A stretch of DNA of 64,000 nucleotides, taken from positions 6,324,001 to 6,388,000 of the forward strand of contig NZ_CP068595.1 of the NCBI RefSeq assembly GCF_016772475.1, read 5' to 3'. This document shows positions 1-9,290 of this stretch, piece after piece; the first letter of the stretch is position 1; every line of letters begins with the position of its first letter. Source of the stretch: Paenibacillus sonchi (lineage in GTDB: Bacteria; Bacillota; Bacilli; Paenibacillales; Paenibacillaceae). The notes under the pieces were generated by a model that worked only from the letters and a program-made list of their open reading frames with translations, was not told the origin of the DNA and made no database searches. The position numbers and the translations under genes were made by a program.

Positions 1-673
1 AATCATGCTGTTTGTGTTCCAGCTTTGCCAGCAGGTGACTCAACGCTTTGGGAAGCCCGCGTGTTTTTTCTACCACCTCAACGGTCCCTTCGTCGCTGAT
101 TTTCAGCAGCAGCTTGATGTTCAGCACAGAAGCCACTGCTCCGGACAGCCGGTTCAGCCGCCCGCCCTTGATCACATTCTCCAGCGTATCCAGCGTAAAG
201 TATGCGTTCACTTCCCCGATCTTATCCAGAACCATCTGCTTAAGCTCCGCCAGACCGGAGCAGGTCAGCGACCATTTGGCGGCAAAAGCGACAATGAGGG
301 ACAGGCCCCCCGAAAAGTTCTTCGAATCTATGATCTCAATCGCATTCGAATGGCCTTCTTCTTCGTACATTTCCTTGGCGATCACCGCCGTCTGATAAGT
401 GCTGCTTATATTAGAGGACATACAGATAACCACAATATCGGTGCCCGGTTCCACTTGTTTGAATTTGTTCAGGAATACCTGCGGACTGGGGCAGGCTGTT
501 TTGGGCAGCTCCTTGGATTCGCGCATTTTAGCATAAAAAACCTGGGTATCCGTATCCTCCGGCATCAGCTCATGACCGAAGTGAACCGGCAAATGAACGA
601 TGTCAATATTAAATTTTTCCACATACTCCAGGGGTAAGTCCGAACCGCTATCCGTAATAATCTTGATGGGCAT
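1..673 (-). CDS. DegV family fatty-acid-binding protein, 3' end cut by the window edge
   Basis: The reading frame begins MPIKIITDSGSDLPLE, the signature start of DegV proteins, and continues open to the window edge (about 224 residues of a usual 280). Residues typical of the family follow: a SSNISSTYQTA stretch near residue 90, and IIDSKNFSGG near 115. DegV proteins bind a fatty acid; in Firmicutes relatives (FakB) they present exogenous fatty acids to the kinase FakA, but DegV itself has no proven reaction, so the role here is inferred. The ATG at 673 has a GAAAGGAG ribosome site. The six-G run inside this gene is intact, unlike G-runs in several other genes of the window. Confidence 0.93.
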   Translation of the reverse strand, partial: MPIKIITDSGSDLPLEYVEKFNIDIVHLPVHFGHELMPEDTDTQVFYAKMRESKELPKTACPSPQVFLNKFKQVEPGTDIVVICMSSNISSTYQTAVIAKEMYEEEGHSNAIEIIDSKNFSGGLSLIVAFAAKWSLTCSGLAELKQMVLDKIGEVNAYFTLDTLENVIKGGRLNRLSGAVASVLNIKLLLKISDEGTVEVVEKTRGLPKALSHLLAKLEHKQHD

Positions 674-701
674 GAGGGTGCGCTCCTTTCAATTCTGTTT
701 C

Positions 702-728
702 ATTATAGCTACCCTGATACGCGATCAA
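702..728 (-). promoter_or_regulatory. Possible promoter of the DegV gene
   Basis: On the minus strand a perfect TATAAT (702-707) lies 28 bases before the start codon, with TTGATC (723-728) 15 bases upstream of it. The spacing is shorter than the usual 17, so the -35 assignment is tentative. Confidence 0.4.
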
Positions 729-838
729 TAGTACATTTTATAACTTGTCAAACAGCCCGTTTTATGCTACCTGATCTTTCTTAACGTATCCTGATGTGAT
801 ATGGTGGAAGCATAAGCCTACAGAAATGGAGTGTAATC

Positions 839-1054
839 ATGAGCAAGGGAAGAGTATGGAACAAAGGCAAGCATAACGGACGGGGCCTGTCGAAGAAGAA
901 TATAGCGGCAGAGGTAACAGATAACAAGTCACAGCCTGCGCCGGCCCCTGAGGAAAGCTTTATTCCGCGCATTGATACGGTCAAGCCGATGAACCGAAGC
1001 AACTGGGTAACCCGGCCGGCACGGGTGGTGCCGAAGGAACCGGAGAATACATAA
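839..1054 (+). CDS. Small basic hypothetical protein (71 aa)
   Basis: Not recognised. A 71-residue ORF starting MSKGRVWNKGKHNGRG, with a lysine/arginine/glycine-rich first third, a proline-rich middle (PAPAPEE) and no membrane segment or cysteine. Support for coding: a GGAG ribosome site seven bases before the ATG, a length that fills the gap between two oppositely oriented genes, and a hairpin just after the stop. It could be nucleic-acid binding because of its charge, but nothing in the sequence proves it. Confidence 0.55.
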   Translation: MSKGRVWNKGKHNGRGLSKKNIAAEVTDNKSQPAPAPEESFIPRIDTVKPMNRSNWVTRPARVVPKEPENT

Positions 1055-1065
1055 TGATCCGTGAT

Positions 1066-1107
1066 ATAAAAAAGGGATGAACCGTGTATTGCCGCGGCTC
1101 ATCCCTT
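1066..1107 (-). terminator. Rho-independent terminator of the hyu operon
   Basis: Arms AAGGGATGA (1072-1080) and TCATCCCTT (1099-1107) pair perfectly and the stem extends with one mismatch. On the minus strand the hairpin is followed by six T, so it ends the operon whose last gene stops at 1132. The stem may also stop the short plus-strand gene at 1054. Confidence 0.85.
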
Positions 1108-1131
1108 ACTGGTTGATGGGGCTGAATTAAT

Positions 1132-2883
1132 TCAGCCCTCTTTTAGCTGCCGGAGTTCTGCCGTTTTGCGGTCATCGACCGCAAACCCTCCATCGACACG
1201 AACAATCCCTACGCCATACTCCCGTTCTGCTCCTTCGACAGACACGATACCGTTCAGAACATCCTCCAGCACTTTGCCCGGCTCCCGAAGCAGCGGATTT
1301 CCCCAGCCTCCGCCTCCGGCACGGTGGAATGTAATGATGCCGCCCGGTTCCATGTGTACATGAAAAGCTGTTTCCCGGACTTCAAGAGGGGCTGATTGGC
1401 CGTCGCCGAGTACCACCAGATTCGCAGGCGCGTCGCCGCCCCCGCATAAACCGCGGGTTGTGTTGCGTACCCCGGCCATCATCACACTGGTGTAGCTTGG
1501 CTCAAGATGCTGTATTTTCACTTCAAGTCCCGGCGCACCGCGGTATTGACCGGCTCCCGTATAATCTGCGGCATATTCATGCTTAAGCACACGGCTTGGA
1601 TACTGGAGTTCATTCATCTCAATGGAAGGCAGGATCACCCCGGTCATTACCGGCGGATACAATCCCCAGCCATCGGTTTCGAAGGCGCCTCCGGCCCCGC
1701 CCGTATAGCCGAAAAAGTTCAGATTGACCCATGGACGCCCATCTTCATAGGTTCCGTTAGTATACGCCAGCGGCAGCTTATGCGCATTGACGCCTGCTCT
1801 TTCAGGCGCACACTGGGAGATCGCAAGGAGAACGGCTTCGGCAATTTCAGCACCCACACAGGCTGTGGCATGCCCGCATGGGGCCGGCAGGCGCGGATTG
1901 ACCACCGTGCCTTCAGGAGCCGTAACCTTGACCGGATTCATGTACCCTTCATTGATCGGTATGCTCTCGTCACAGCAGGTGGAGACCGCAACAAAAGCAA
2001 ATGAAGTCGTATTGGAAAGCGGACTGTTGATGAATCCGGCTACCTGCGGCGAGGACCCTGTAAAGTCAATCTCAAGCCCGCTGCCTTCAACCTTTACTGT
2101 CGCACGGATTTTGATGTCACGGTTCCCCTGAAAATCGTGGTCAGCGAAAGTTTCCGCCGTATACGTGCCGTCGGGCCAACTGGAAATTTCCTCGCGCACC
2201 CTCCGCTCCGTGTATTCGATCCGCTGCTCAATTGCACCGATGACGGAGGGAGGGCCGTAACGTTCCAGCAGCTGCCCGATCCGTTCGGCGGCCATCTTGC
2301 AGGCGCCGATCATTGCGTCCAGATCCCCCTCAAGCCAGTGCTCCAGCCGGTTATTCGCCAGAATCATCTCGAAGACATCGCGGCGCTTCTCGCCGCGCGC
2401 ATACAGCTTAATGGGTGGAATCCGCAACCCGTCATGCCAGATGTCCCGGGAACGCGGGTTGTAACCTCCGGCTACGGGCCCTCCGTTATCTCCCATATGG
2501 CTTCGTACCGCAGGAAGCAGAATGGGTCTGCGGCCGTGGAAGACCGGCATTACTATGGTCCAATCCAGACTGTGCGAGCCGCCATGGTAAGGATCATTCA
2601 CCAGCAGCACATCGCCGGGATGCAGATCATTTCTGAAGGCCTCCATTAGCTGGTCTACTGCGCTGACAATGGCATACAAATGCAGCGTGCAGCCCGGTGC
2701 CTGGGCCACAAGTCTGGTGGAGTTGCGGGTGAAATCAAAAACACCTGTCGTAAAATCATGCGCTTCATTAAAAATAGGCGAACGGGCAGTGCGTGTAACA
2801 ACTGCGCTCATTTCTTCAGCGACTGAATCGAGAGTGCCGCCTACAATCTGGCTGAGCAGCCAATCATCAACCTTTCGTGCCAT
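1132..2883 (-). CDS. hyuB: Hydantoinase B / 5-oxoprolinase B family protein
   Basis: 583 residues with the complete HyuB fold: an early IFNEAHDFTTGVFD segment, LLVNDPYHGGSHSLDW near residue 95, RSHMGDNGGP near 125, and the glycine-rich GGGGWGNPL end. With HyuA, HyuB proteins carry out ATP-dependent opening of cyclic imides or lactams such as N-methylhydantoin or 5-oxoproline (known for the family; substrate here unknown). I chose ATG 2883 because AAGGAGG lies nine bases upstream; a longer frame back to 3000 overlaps the preceding gene and lacks homology. It overlaps the preceding HyuB-like gene by 17 bases, so it is translationally coupled and is the last gene of the operon. Confidence 0.92.
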   Translation of the reverse strand: MARKVDDWLLSQIVGGTLDSVAEEMSAVVTRTARSPIFNEAHDFTTGVFDFTRNSTRLVAQAPGCTLHLYAIVSAVDQLMEAFRNDLHPGDVLLVNDPYHGGSHSLDWTIVMPVFHGRRPILLPAVRSHMGDNGGPVAGGYNPRSRDIWHDGLRIPPIKLYARGEKRRDVFEMILANNRLEHWLEGDLDAMIGACKMAAERIGQLLERYGPPSVIGAIEQRIEYTERRVREEISSWPDGTYTAETFADHDFQGNRDIKIRATVKVEGSGLEIDFTGSSPQVAGFINSPLSNTTSFAFVAVSTCCDESIPINEGYMNPVKVTAPEGTVVNPRLPAPCGHATACVGAEIAEAVLLAISQCAPERAGVNAHKLPLAYTNGTYEDGRPWVNLNFFGYTGGAGGAFETDGWGLYPPVMTGVILPSIEMNELQYPSRVLKHEYAADYTGAGQYRGAPGLEVKIQHLEPSYTSVMMAGVRNTTRGLCGGGDAPANLVVLGDGQSAPLEVRETAFHVHMEPGGIITFHRAGGGGWGNPLLREPGKVLEDVLNGIVSVEGAEREYGVGIVRVDGGFAVDDRKTAELRQLKEG

Positions 2884-4386
2884 GAAGGCCAACCTCCTTT
2901 TCTGCGGGTCTCCCGCCGCCATTCCGGGCAAATGTGTAATGGATTGTTGCACCAGCCGATAGAGGCAGTCCTGTAACCGTACCTTTCCACACTTCTCCAC
3001 AGCTCTCTACAGCCACTGACAGACCGGATGAATCCGCTTGATCCGGCACAAAAATACAGGCCTCCCAGCTGCCGTCCAGCAGCTCAACCCGTACTTCCAT
3101 AACCTCATCCCCGGCCAGTTCCCGCTGTGTCATGCGCAGTCCGCTTCTCCACTCCAGCTCCTCCGCCGAGGCGAGCCTGCGGCCGCTGTGCAGCACCGGC
3201 GGGCCCCACCCGCTGGCAGATGCCGTATAGCCCAGTTCAAGGAACACAGGCACTGTCTGCTTCTGCGTCCCTATGGGTGCATAGAGCACCGTAAGCGGTG
3301 CAGCACCATGAACAGCCGGAAACTTCCCTTCGCCATTGCCAGATTCATTTAATGCATGAGTGACGGCTGCAGCTACAGCCTGCCCGGCCGTATGATATCC
3401 GAGCGCAGTAGCAGATGGATAAGCGGGATTCACAATACTCCCGGCTGGCAGCCTGAATTCGAACACATCCAGCAAACCGTCATTAACCGGCAGAGATTCC
3501 AAATGCTCTGCCAATATTGCCGTAACCGCGCAGGCAGATGTGGTTGCCTCACTGCAATTGAACGGCGCATCCACCTGCGAGGCAGAACCGGTGAAATCCG
3601 CTTTCCAGAGATTCCCCACCCGCTGCATCCGGACCTGTACCCTTCCGCTTACCTTTGAAGCCGAGAAATCGGCAGCACCACACCACTCCTTCCGGCCTTC
3701 CGGGAGCAGGTTCAGGACCTGCTCCTGCGTGTGTGCCTTCATCTGCCCGATGGCCCGGGCCACCTTACTCAAGCCATAGGCTTGGATAATCGAACGCAGT
3801 CCGGTCTGGGCCTGCAGCAGACTTGCCCGAAGCGCATCCAGATCGGATGCCAGCAGCTCTGGAGTCCGGCTGTTTGCCAGTACAAAACGCTGCACATCCC
3901 GCTGCAGCTTGCCGCCTGTATACAGCTTGACAGGGGTGATGCGCATACTTTCCTGCCACATCTCAAAGGCTTCGGGATGATATCCCCGGGATATTCCCCC
4001 GCAAGATCCGTTAGCTGAACCCGGATCACCGGCGAAAGAGTCAGCTCTCCTTCCAGAAAGAACGGCAGGACCATCGTAAGCATCTGGCCTTTGGTTCCGC
4101 CCTTGTAGACATCAGCGGAGATCAGCACATCCCCTTCTTCGAGATCATAGGCAAAATGGTCATACATGGCCCGCGTGCTTGCACGCAGCGCATACAAGTG
4201 CTCCGCCTCTCCCTGGATTTGATGAACAAGCCCCGCAGCTTCTGTTACAATCCCGGCCGCAAAGGCCCGCGATTCAGCGATCAGCGGCGACCGGGAGATC
4301 CGCTGCAGCTGTTCCCCTGCATGGCGGCTCACCGCTGCGATTTTACCGTAGATAATCTGGTCTTCAATACTGTGGACTGGAGGCAT
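2867..4386 (-). pseudogene. Second HyuB-like subunit, frameshifted by one missing G
   Basis: The frame from ATG 4386 (AAGGAGG nine bases upstream, one base after the hyuA stop) encodes MPPVHSIEDQIIYGK and runs to a GEYPG motif; the continuation PEAFEMWQESMRITPVKLY, typical of HyuB, lies in another frame. Inserting one G into the GGGG at 3984-3987 (CCCC on plus) gives E-Y-P-G-G-Y-H-P-E and a continuous 506-residue protein ending at 2867. The product is shorter than the downstream HyuB and more diverged, so it may be an accessory subunit. Because seven other genes here show the same one-G loss, a sequence error is more likely than real decay. Confidence 0.85.
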
Positions 4387-4387
4387 C

Positions 4388-6481
4388 CTATACCGCCTCC
4401 TTTTCTTTCCGCACCTCAATAATACAGTTGCCGCCCGGGTCAATCAGCGCCTCATCTCCCGGATACACGACAATCGTCGATCCCCAGTGCTCAATAATCG
4501 CCGGGCCTACAATCAGATTGCCCGGCACCAGCAGTGAGCTGTCATAAATCTTCGTCTCATCCGCCTGCTGTCCAAAATATACCGGGCGGGAGGAGATTTG
4601 AGCCGCGCCGGGATCTTCTTCACTGAACTGGCCTTCCTGCAGCTGTATCCGGTCCCGGACCCCGATCAGATCGAGCCGCAAATTCAGCAGTTCGATTTCC
4701 TGACCGATATTTTTGTGGGCATAGAGCCGCTCATGCAGTTCATGGAACTGCCCAAAGGCAGCTTCCATATTCAGTTCCGTAATCTTACGGGTACGTGTGC
4801 GGATCGGAACCGTTACCTCATGAACCTCGCCTTCATAACGCATATCCGCATATTTGCGGACTTCCATATTCAGATTAAGCTTTCCGCTCTCTCCGAGCTT
4901 TTCTTTGGCAGAACGTTCCATCTGCTCAAAACGCTGATTGATATCAGCCAGTTGCAGCTCTTTCGAATTTCCGTAAAACGTGCGCAATTCAGTGACTTTG
5001 AGGTTGGCGATCACATCGCCAAGCGCGCACAGCACAGGGGCGAAGCCCGGGACAATAACCGTATTGATGCCAAGCTCCTCAGCCTGCCGTCCAGCATGAA
5101 CGGCTCCCGCCCCGCCTGCAGCAAGGAGCGCAAACTTGCGGGGATCGTAGCCGCGCTGGGTCGTTACAAACCGGATGGCGTTGGACATGTTGTTATTCAC
5201 AATCTCCGATATCGCAAGCGCCGCTTCAATAACCGAAACCCCTAACGGTTCCGCAACCGCCCGGCGGATGGCTTCTTCTGACAAGGTTCGGTCCAGCTTC
5301 ATTTCACCGCCCAGGAAGTTATCAGGGTTAATATATCCCAGCACAACATTCGCATCGGTTACCGTCGGCTCAGTACCGCCCCGGCCGTAGCAGGCCGGGC
5401 CCGGAGTTGATCCGGCACTGCGCGGCCCCACCTGCAGCATGCCTCCGTTGTCGATCCAGGCGATGCTGCCGCCACCTGCACCAACTGTGTGGATATCCAG
5501 CATCGGCAGCGCCACACGGTAGCGGCTGATCCAGCTTTCCGTCGTCAACGTCGGCTGCAGCTGCTCAATGACCGAGACATCATAGCTTGTCCCGCCCATA
5601 TCTACCGTGATGAGATCCTTATATCCGATGCGTTCACCTATAAAAGCAGCCGCAGTCACGCCGCCGGCCGGTCCGGACAGCAGGCAGCTTGCAGCAAGCC
5701 GCCCGCTCTGCACAATGTTCTGCACCCCGCCGCTGGACTGCATGACAAAAAGCTCGCCTTTGAACTGCTGCTCCCGCAGACGGCGGTCCAGCCGTTCCAT
5801 GTACCGCTTCATCGCCGGAGCCGTATAAGCATTCACAATGGTTGTACTGACGCGTTCAAACTCCCTGATTTGCGGCAGCACCTCCGAGGACAATGTAACA
5901 AAGATGTCAGGCGCTTCTTCTTGAGCAATCTGCTTCACCTTCTGCTCATGTGCCGGGTCCAGGAAGCTGAACAGGAAAGAAACAGCAATCGCCTCCACCT
6001 TCTCCTGCTTGAAGAAACGGATAGCTTCCCGTACCGCTGCCTCATCCAGGGGGATGATGGTTTGCCCCTGTGCCCCCACACGCTCAGGAACACCGATACG
6101 AAGGCGTCTCGGTACAATCCGGTACGGTGCAGGGAGACGCGGCGAGAATACACTTTCCTTATAAGCGCGGCGGAATTCAATCTCATCCCTGAATCCCTCG
6201 GTAGTAATCAATCCCACTTTGGCCCCGTTATACTCCAGAATCGTGTTGGTTGCCACCGTTGTCCCATGCACAAGCAGCGAACAGCGGGTAAGGAAATCCA
6301 GCATGCTGATATTCAGCTGCCCGGACAATTTCTCAATACCCTGAATCACTCCATCCGAGGGATCGGGGGTTGAAGGAGTCTTGGTGGCCGTAATGTTCCC
6401 CCGTTCATCCAAAGCTGCCAGATCCGTAAACGTGCCCCCCACATCAATCCCAAGCATCCAACTGTTATTCTCTGCTGTCAT
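4388..6481 (-). CDS. hyuA: Hydantoinase A / 5-oxoprolinase A family ATPase subunit
   Basis: 697 residues. The N-terminus carries the actin-fold phosphate loop GIDVGGTFTDLA (about residues 10-21), then VHGTTVATNTILE near 70, SGPAGGVTAA near 270, a second phosphate loop VDMGGTSYDV near 290 and GPACYGRGGTEPTVTDAN near 360, all characteristic of HyuA. It activates the ring carbonyl with ATP so that the HyuB partner can open it (family knowledge). ATG 6481 has AGGAGG seven bases upstream; the longer frame to 6556 would run into the permease gene. It sits between a nucleobase/hydantoin-type permease and two HyuB genes in one operon. Confidence 0.93.
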   Translation of the reverse strand: MTAENNSWMLGIDVGGTFTDLAALDERGNITATKTPSTPDPSDGVIQGIEKLSGQLNISMLDFLTRCSLLVHGTTVATNTILEYNGAKVGLITTEGFRDEIEFRRAYKESVFSPRLPAPYRIVPRRLRIGVPERVGAQGQTIIPLDEAAVREAIRFFKQEKVEAIAVSFLFSFLDPAHEQKVKQIAQEEAPDIFVTLSSEVLPQIREFERVSTTIVNAYTAPAMKRYMERLDRRLREQQFKGELFVMQSSGGVQNIVQSGRLAASCLLSGPAGGVTAAAFIGERIGYKDLITVDMGGTSYDVSVIEQLQPTLTTESWISRYRVALPMLDIHTVGAGGGSIAWIDNGGMLQVGPRSAGSTPGPACYGRGGTEPTVTDANVVLGYINPDNFLGGEMKLDRTLSEEAIRRAVAEPLGVSVIEAALAISEIVNNNMSNAIRFVTTQRGYDPRKFALLAAGGAGAVHAGRQAEELGINTVIVPGFAPVLCALGDVIANLKVTELRTFYGNSKELQLADINQRFEQMERSAKEKLGESGKLNLNMEVRKYADMRYEGEVHEVTVPIRTRTRKITELNMEAAFGQFHELHERLYAHKNIGQEIELLNLRLDLIGVRDRIQLQEGQFSEEDPGAAQISSRPVYFGQQADETKIYDSSLLVPGNLIVGPAIIEHWGSTIVVYPGDEALIDPGGNCIIEVRKEKEAV

Positions 6482-6519
6482 TTGTTGACCTCCTGCCCTT
6501 TTCTTGAAACCGTTAAAGT

Positions 6520-7872
6520 TTAGTAACCTGTAGAATCTTCCGTAGTTTGTCCCCACTCATAGGGAATCCGCAGCAGCCGCAGCAGCGCAGTCAGCACCGG
6601 ATAGATGATCAGACCCAGAACGGTCGAATTAATTGGGCTGATTCCCCATGCTATATTTGAAGCGATAACGCCTGCAATGATCACGGCGGCGATGGCCGCG
6701 AGATTAATTCCGCTATACTTCGTGCCCTCACCAAATTGATAGGTACCTCTGCGCACAATCCAGTGATCGGCAATCATAACTCCGGCAATCGGCGGCACAT
6801 AGACACCAAGGAAGTTCAGGAACGGCACGAAATGGTCCTGATAGCCTGTCAGCGCAATCACAATACCCAGCCCCCCCATGATGAGCACCAGAACGAACTT
6901 CGGCAGCTTCACCACGTTGCGCAGACCAAGTGCGCCTGTATACAGATTGTTGTCATTGTTGGACCATTGGGCAAAAACCAGAATCAAAAAAGCAAAGAAG
7001 CCCATGCCAAGCTTGGCCATTACAGCCGGGATATTAGGAGTGGACCCCAGGTCAGGCAGTTGTGCCGCAAAGGTCATAGCCGCTCCGGCAACCACCGAAA
7101 AAATCCCGCCGACAAAATAACCAACCGCTGCGCCCATACCGCCGGCCAGAGGTGTCTTCCCATACCGCGAAACATCCGGGAACACGATGGCGCCAAGCGC
7201 CGCATTCCCCACTACCAGAGTGATTCCCGCGAATAAGCCAAGGGACGCGCCGGTAGGCTGAAGAGCAAACAAATCACTTAATCCGCCAGAAGCATCGGCG
7301 GCAACAAATATCCCCCAGATCGAAAGAACAATGACCAGCGGCACAGCAACAAAGCTTAAATAAGTAATCCCCTTATAGCCGATCAAAGCCGTAAAAATCA
7401 TAAGCACGCCGCCCCAGATAATCGCAAAGGTCGGGTCCGCAAACCATTGGCCGGGGAACATTTGCTCAATCGTTGATCCGAAAAAAGCAACCTGCCAGCC
7501 AAACCAGCCGATCCCCATCGTCAGCGACAGCAGAATGCCGAACAGTCCGGCACCGGCCCGGCCGAAGGCCTGCCGGGCGAGAACAGCGGTAGCCACACCG
7601 TATTTGGCTCCCATCCAGCCCTGGAAAAACCCGTACACCGCCAGAATGGTCATCCCGATTACCGCCGCCAGAATGGCTTGTCCGAAGGTCATGCCCGCTG
7701 CGAGTGATCCCCCTACAAATATGGTCGATAAGGAGATAATCCATCCGCAGCTGGTAAAAGCAACATTAAGCCAACTTTTTCGTTTTTCCGCCGGGACCGA
7801 TTGAATCGCGTAATCTTCGAGGGCTACTATATTTCCCTGCTGGCCCGCTGTATGCTCTTTAAGGATTGCCAT
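6520..7872 (-). CDS. NCS1-family permease (cytosine/hydantoin/purine type)
   Basis: 450 residues, about twelve hydrophobic helices, with NCS1 landmarks: the AILAAVIGMTILAVYGFFQG helix near residue 65, MGIGWFGWQVAFFG near 120, and a C-terminal FLGVYVPPIAGVMIADH segment. NCS1 carriers import cytosine, purines, allantoin or hydantoins with Na+ or H+; its place immediately before hyuA suggests that it imports the substrate opened by the Hyu enzymes (inference). ATG 7872 follows GGAGG by nine bases. The closest functional analogy is CodB or Mhp1; the sequence alone cannot separate them. Confidence 0.9.
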   Translation of the reverse strand: MAILKEHTAGQQGNIVALEDYAIQSVPAEKRKSWLNVAFTSCGWIISLSTIFVGGSLAAGMTFGQAILAAVIGMTILAVYGFFQGWMGAKYGVATAVLARQAFGRAGAGLFGILLSLTMGIGWFGWQVAFFGSTIEQMFPGQWFADPTFAIIWGGVLMIFTALIGYKGITYLSFVAVPLVIVLSIWGIFVAADASGGLSDLFALQPTGASLGLFAGITLVVGNAALGAIVFPDVSRYGKTPLAGGMGAAVGYFVGGIFSVVAGAAMTFAAQLPDLGSTPNIPAVMAKLGMGFFAFLILVFAQWSNNDNNLYTGALGLRNVVKLPKFVLVLIMGGLGIVIALTGYQDHFVPFLNFLGVYVPPIAGVMIADHWIVRRGTYQFGEGTKYSGINLAAIAAVIIAGVIASNIAWGISPINSTVLGLIIYPVLTALLRLLRIPYEWGQTTEDSTGY

Positions 7873-7888
7873 TGATGATAACCTCCGC

Positions 7889-8257
7889 TTATGGTTTGAT
7901 TTCGTAAGTAATTTCACTGCCGCGTTTTAAGGTGTTGCCAATGGTACACACCCGGGACGCCTGCAGCAGCAGCTTCTCTTTGATTTCCGTGCTTAATGCG
8001 CCGGGGAATATCACCGAGACGTTCATATTCTCCACACGGGGTGCCCCTCCATGGGCTTTATGAGGCACTACTTCGACTGTCAGCAGATTGCTGTCCAGTC
8101 CCGCATCCCCCATCAATCTGACAAGGGAAACCGCGATGCACATGCCCAGTGACTCACACAGAATATCCATGGGAGACTGTCTGGCGCCTGCGGGCGCTTC
8201 ATACGTATTGTCGCTGCTAACCGTATAACTGTGATTGCTCCATAGGACTGATATCAT
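7889..8257 (-). CDS. OsmC/Ohr-like thiol peroxidase family protein
   Basis: 122 residues with the two conserved cysteines of the OsmC family: Cys40 in ESLGMCIAVSL and a second Cys near 103 in RVCTIGNTL. Proteins with this pair reduce organic hydroperoxides, though many operon-linked members have no tested activity. The ATG overlaps the TGA of the upstream tetR gene (ATGA) and has AAGGGGAG six bases upstream, so it is coupled to the regulator. Its place between a TetR regulator and the uptake/degradation genes suggests a small accessory rather than general stress role (inference). Confidence 0.85.
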   Translation of the reverse strand: MISVLWSNHSYTVSSDNTYEAPAGARQSPMDILCESLGMCIAVSLVRLMGDAGLDSNLLTVEVVPHKAHGGAPRVENMNVSVIFPGALSTEIKEKLLLQASRVCTIGNTLKRGSEITYEIKP

Positions 8258-8931
8258 TTCGAACTCCCCTTCTTGACTTCATTCGCTGTATTCTTCGTTG
8301 TGCCCAGCAGACCAAAGAACTCGAATCTGGCTGTCTCGGCAGCAAGCTCCTCAGCGGTCTTCCGGGACAGCTCGGATTCCGTCTCCCTTGGCCCGAACAG
8401 CCAGCGGGAAATCACGCCCTCAATAAGACTCACCAGGAGCATCGCCCGGAGTGAGGAATCAATGTTAGCCGGAAGCATCTGCAGTTCCACCGCACGTTCG
8501 ATATTGCGCCGGAATGCCCGTTCCATCTCATTTCTCGTTTCATTCACCGCGCTGCGGATGACCTCGTCATTGCCGGCTCCGGCATACAAAAGCTCCATGA
8601 AATAACGGTTGCTGCCCGCAAAACGGAACAGGCTGGTTAAAAGCAGCTCGGACGCAGTAACCATATCCTCTACGGTTCCTGAATGGCTTCGGTATCCTTG
8701 ACCGATCACCTTCGCAATCTCGGCTCTGCCGCTCGCGATAATCTCCAGAGCAATGGCTTCCTTGCTCTTGAAATGCCAGTAAAACGTGCCTTGTGCGACA
8801 CCGGCCTGCTTGACGATATCCGAGATTTTCGTATTATGGTATCCGAATTTGGCGAACAGCTCCAGAGCGATTCCAAGCAGTTCGCTTCTGCGTTCTTCAC
8901 TTTTTTTGGTATTTGTTTCTTCGCGCGAAAT
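8254..8931 (-). CDS. TetR family regulator of the hyu operon, apparent ATT start
   Basis: The frame encodes a classic TetR N-terminal helix-turn-helix: SELLGIALELFAKFGYHNTK, then ISDIVKQAGVAQGTFYWHFK, followed by a ligand-binding domain; 225 residues from 8931. There is no ATG, GTG or TTG in frame between an upstream TGA (about 24 bases before) and the HTH. The only credible start is ATT at 8931-8929, preceded by AGGGAGG nine bases upstream and giving an N-terminus of natural length. An internal GTG at 8709 would remove the whole DNA-binding domain. Either a rare ATT start, an ATG-to-ATT change, or a base-call error explains this. First gene of the operon. Confidence 0.85.
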   Translation of the reverse strand: MSREETNTKKSEERRSELLGIALELFAKFGYHNTKISDIVKQAGVAQGTFYWHFKSKEAIALEIIASGRAEIAKVIGQGYRSHSGTVEDMVTASELLLTSLFRFAGSNRYFMELLYAGAGNDEVIRSAVNETRNEMERAFRRNIERAVELQMLPANIDSSLRAMLLVSLIEGVISRWLFGPRETESELSRKTAEELAAETARFEFFGLLGTTKNTANEVKKGSSK

Positions 8932-8959
8932 GGGATTTCCCCTCCCTTGAATTCAAAAC

Positions 8960-8973
8960 TGATTGATCAGTCA
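8960..8973. promoter_or_regulatory. Candidate TetR operator
   Basis: TGATTGATCAGTCA is a 14-base dyad with six of seven base pairs matching between the arms, centred on TGATCA. It lies between the -10 element and the ribosome site of tetR, the standard place for an autoregulated TetR operator. Confidence 0.65.
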
Positions 8974-8988
8974 GTCGATTTATTTTAT

Positions 8989-9017
8989 ATCCTATAAGAT
9001 AACTTGGTATTAGTCAA
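8989..9017 (-). promoter_or_regulatory. Promoter of the tetR-hyu operon
   Basis: TTGACT (9012-9017) and TAGGAT (8989-8994) on the minus strand are separated by exactly 17 bases. The operator at 8960-8973 lies just downstream, so bound TetR would block the transcription start. No other good promoter was seen between 1132 and 8931. Confidence 0.6.
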
Positions 9018-9211
9018 TCATTTAGTTTAATTTTTATACATATATCTTCTGCTCGTTATCCGCAACATAGGAAATCATGGTTTTCGTATCAATGAAATCT
9101 CGGAGAAGGATACAATTGAACCATCTGCAGCGATTCCAGACTCAAGAATTCAATATAACGTCTCCTAAGTCCGCATCCACGGGAAATGAAGTCTTTTTCC
9201 AATATAACCCC

Positions 9212-9240
9212 AAAAAAAGAACACCACCGAAGTGATGTTC
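9212..9240 (-). terminator. Terminator after the UPF0173 hydrolase gene
   Basis: Hairpin with arms GAACACCAC and GTGATGTTC (one G-U pair), followed on the minus strand by seven T. The rest of 9018-9211 holds nothing I can recognise. Confidence 0.75.
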
Positions 9241-9290
9241 TACCGCCATATTCTCCAACTTGTGCTGAATACTTCTGAATCGACTATCGT

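Noticed and set aside
5..637. 210-codon plus-strand frame at the window edge
   Set aside because: The minus strand encodes a clear DegV protein through the whole segment.
5489..6373. 294-codon plus-strand frame
   Set aside because: Shadow of hyuA, low-complexity composition and no ribosome site.
8706..8900. Separate 64-codon ORF before the TetR gene
   Set aside because: It is a different frame of the same DNA that encodes the TetR helix-turn-helix; the HTH frame is unambiguous.
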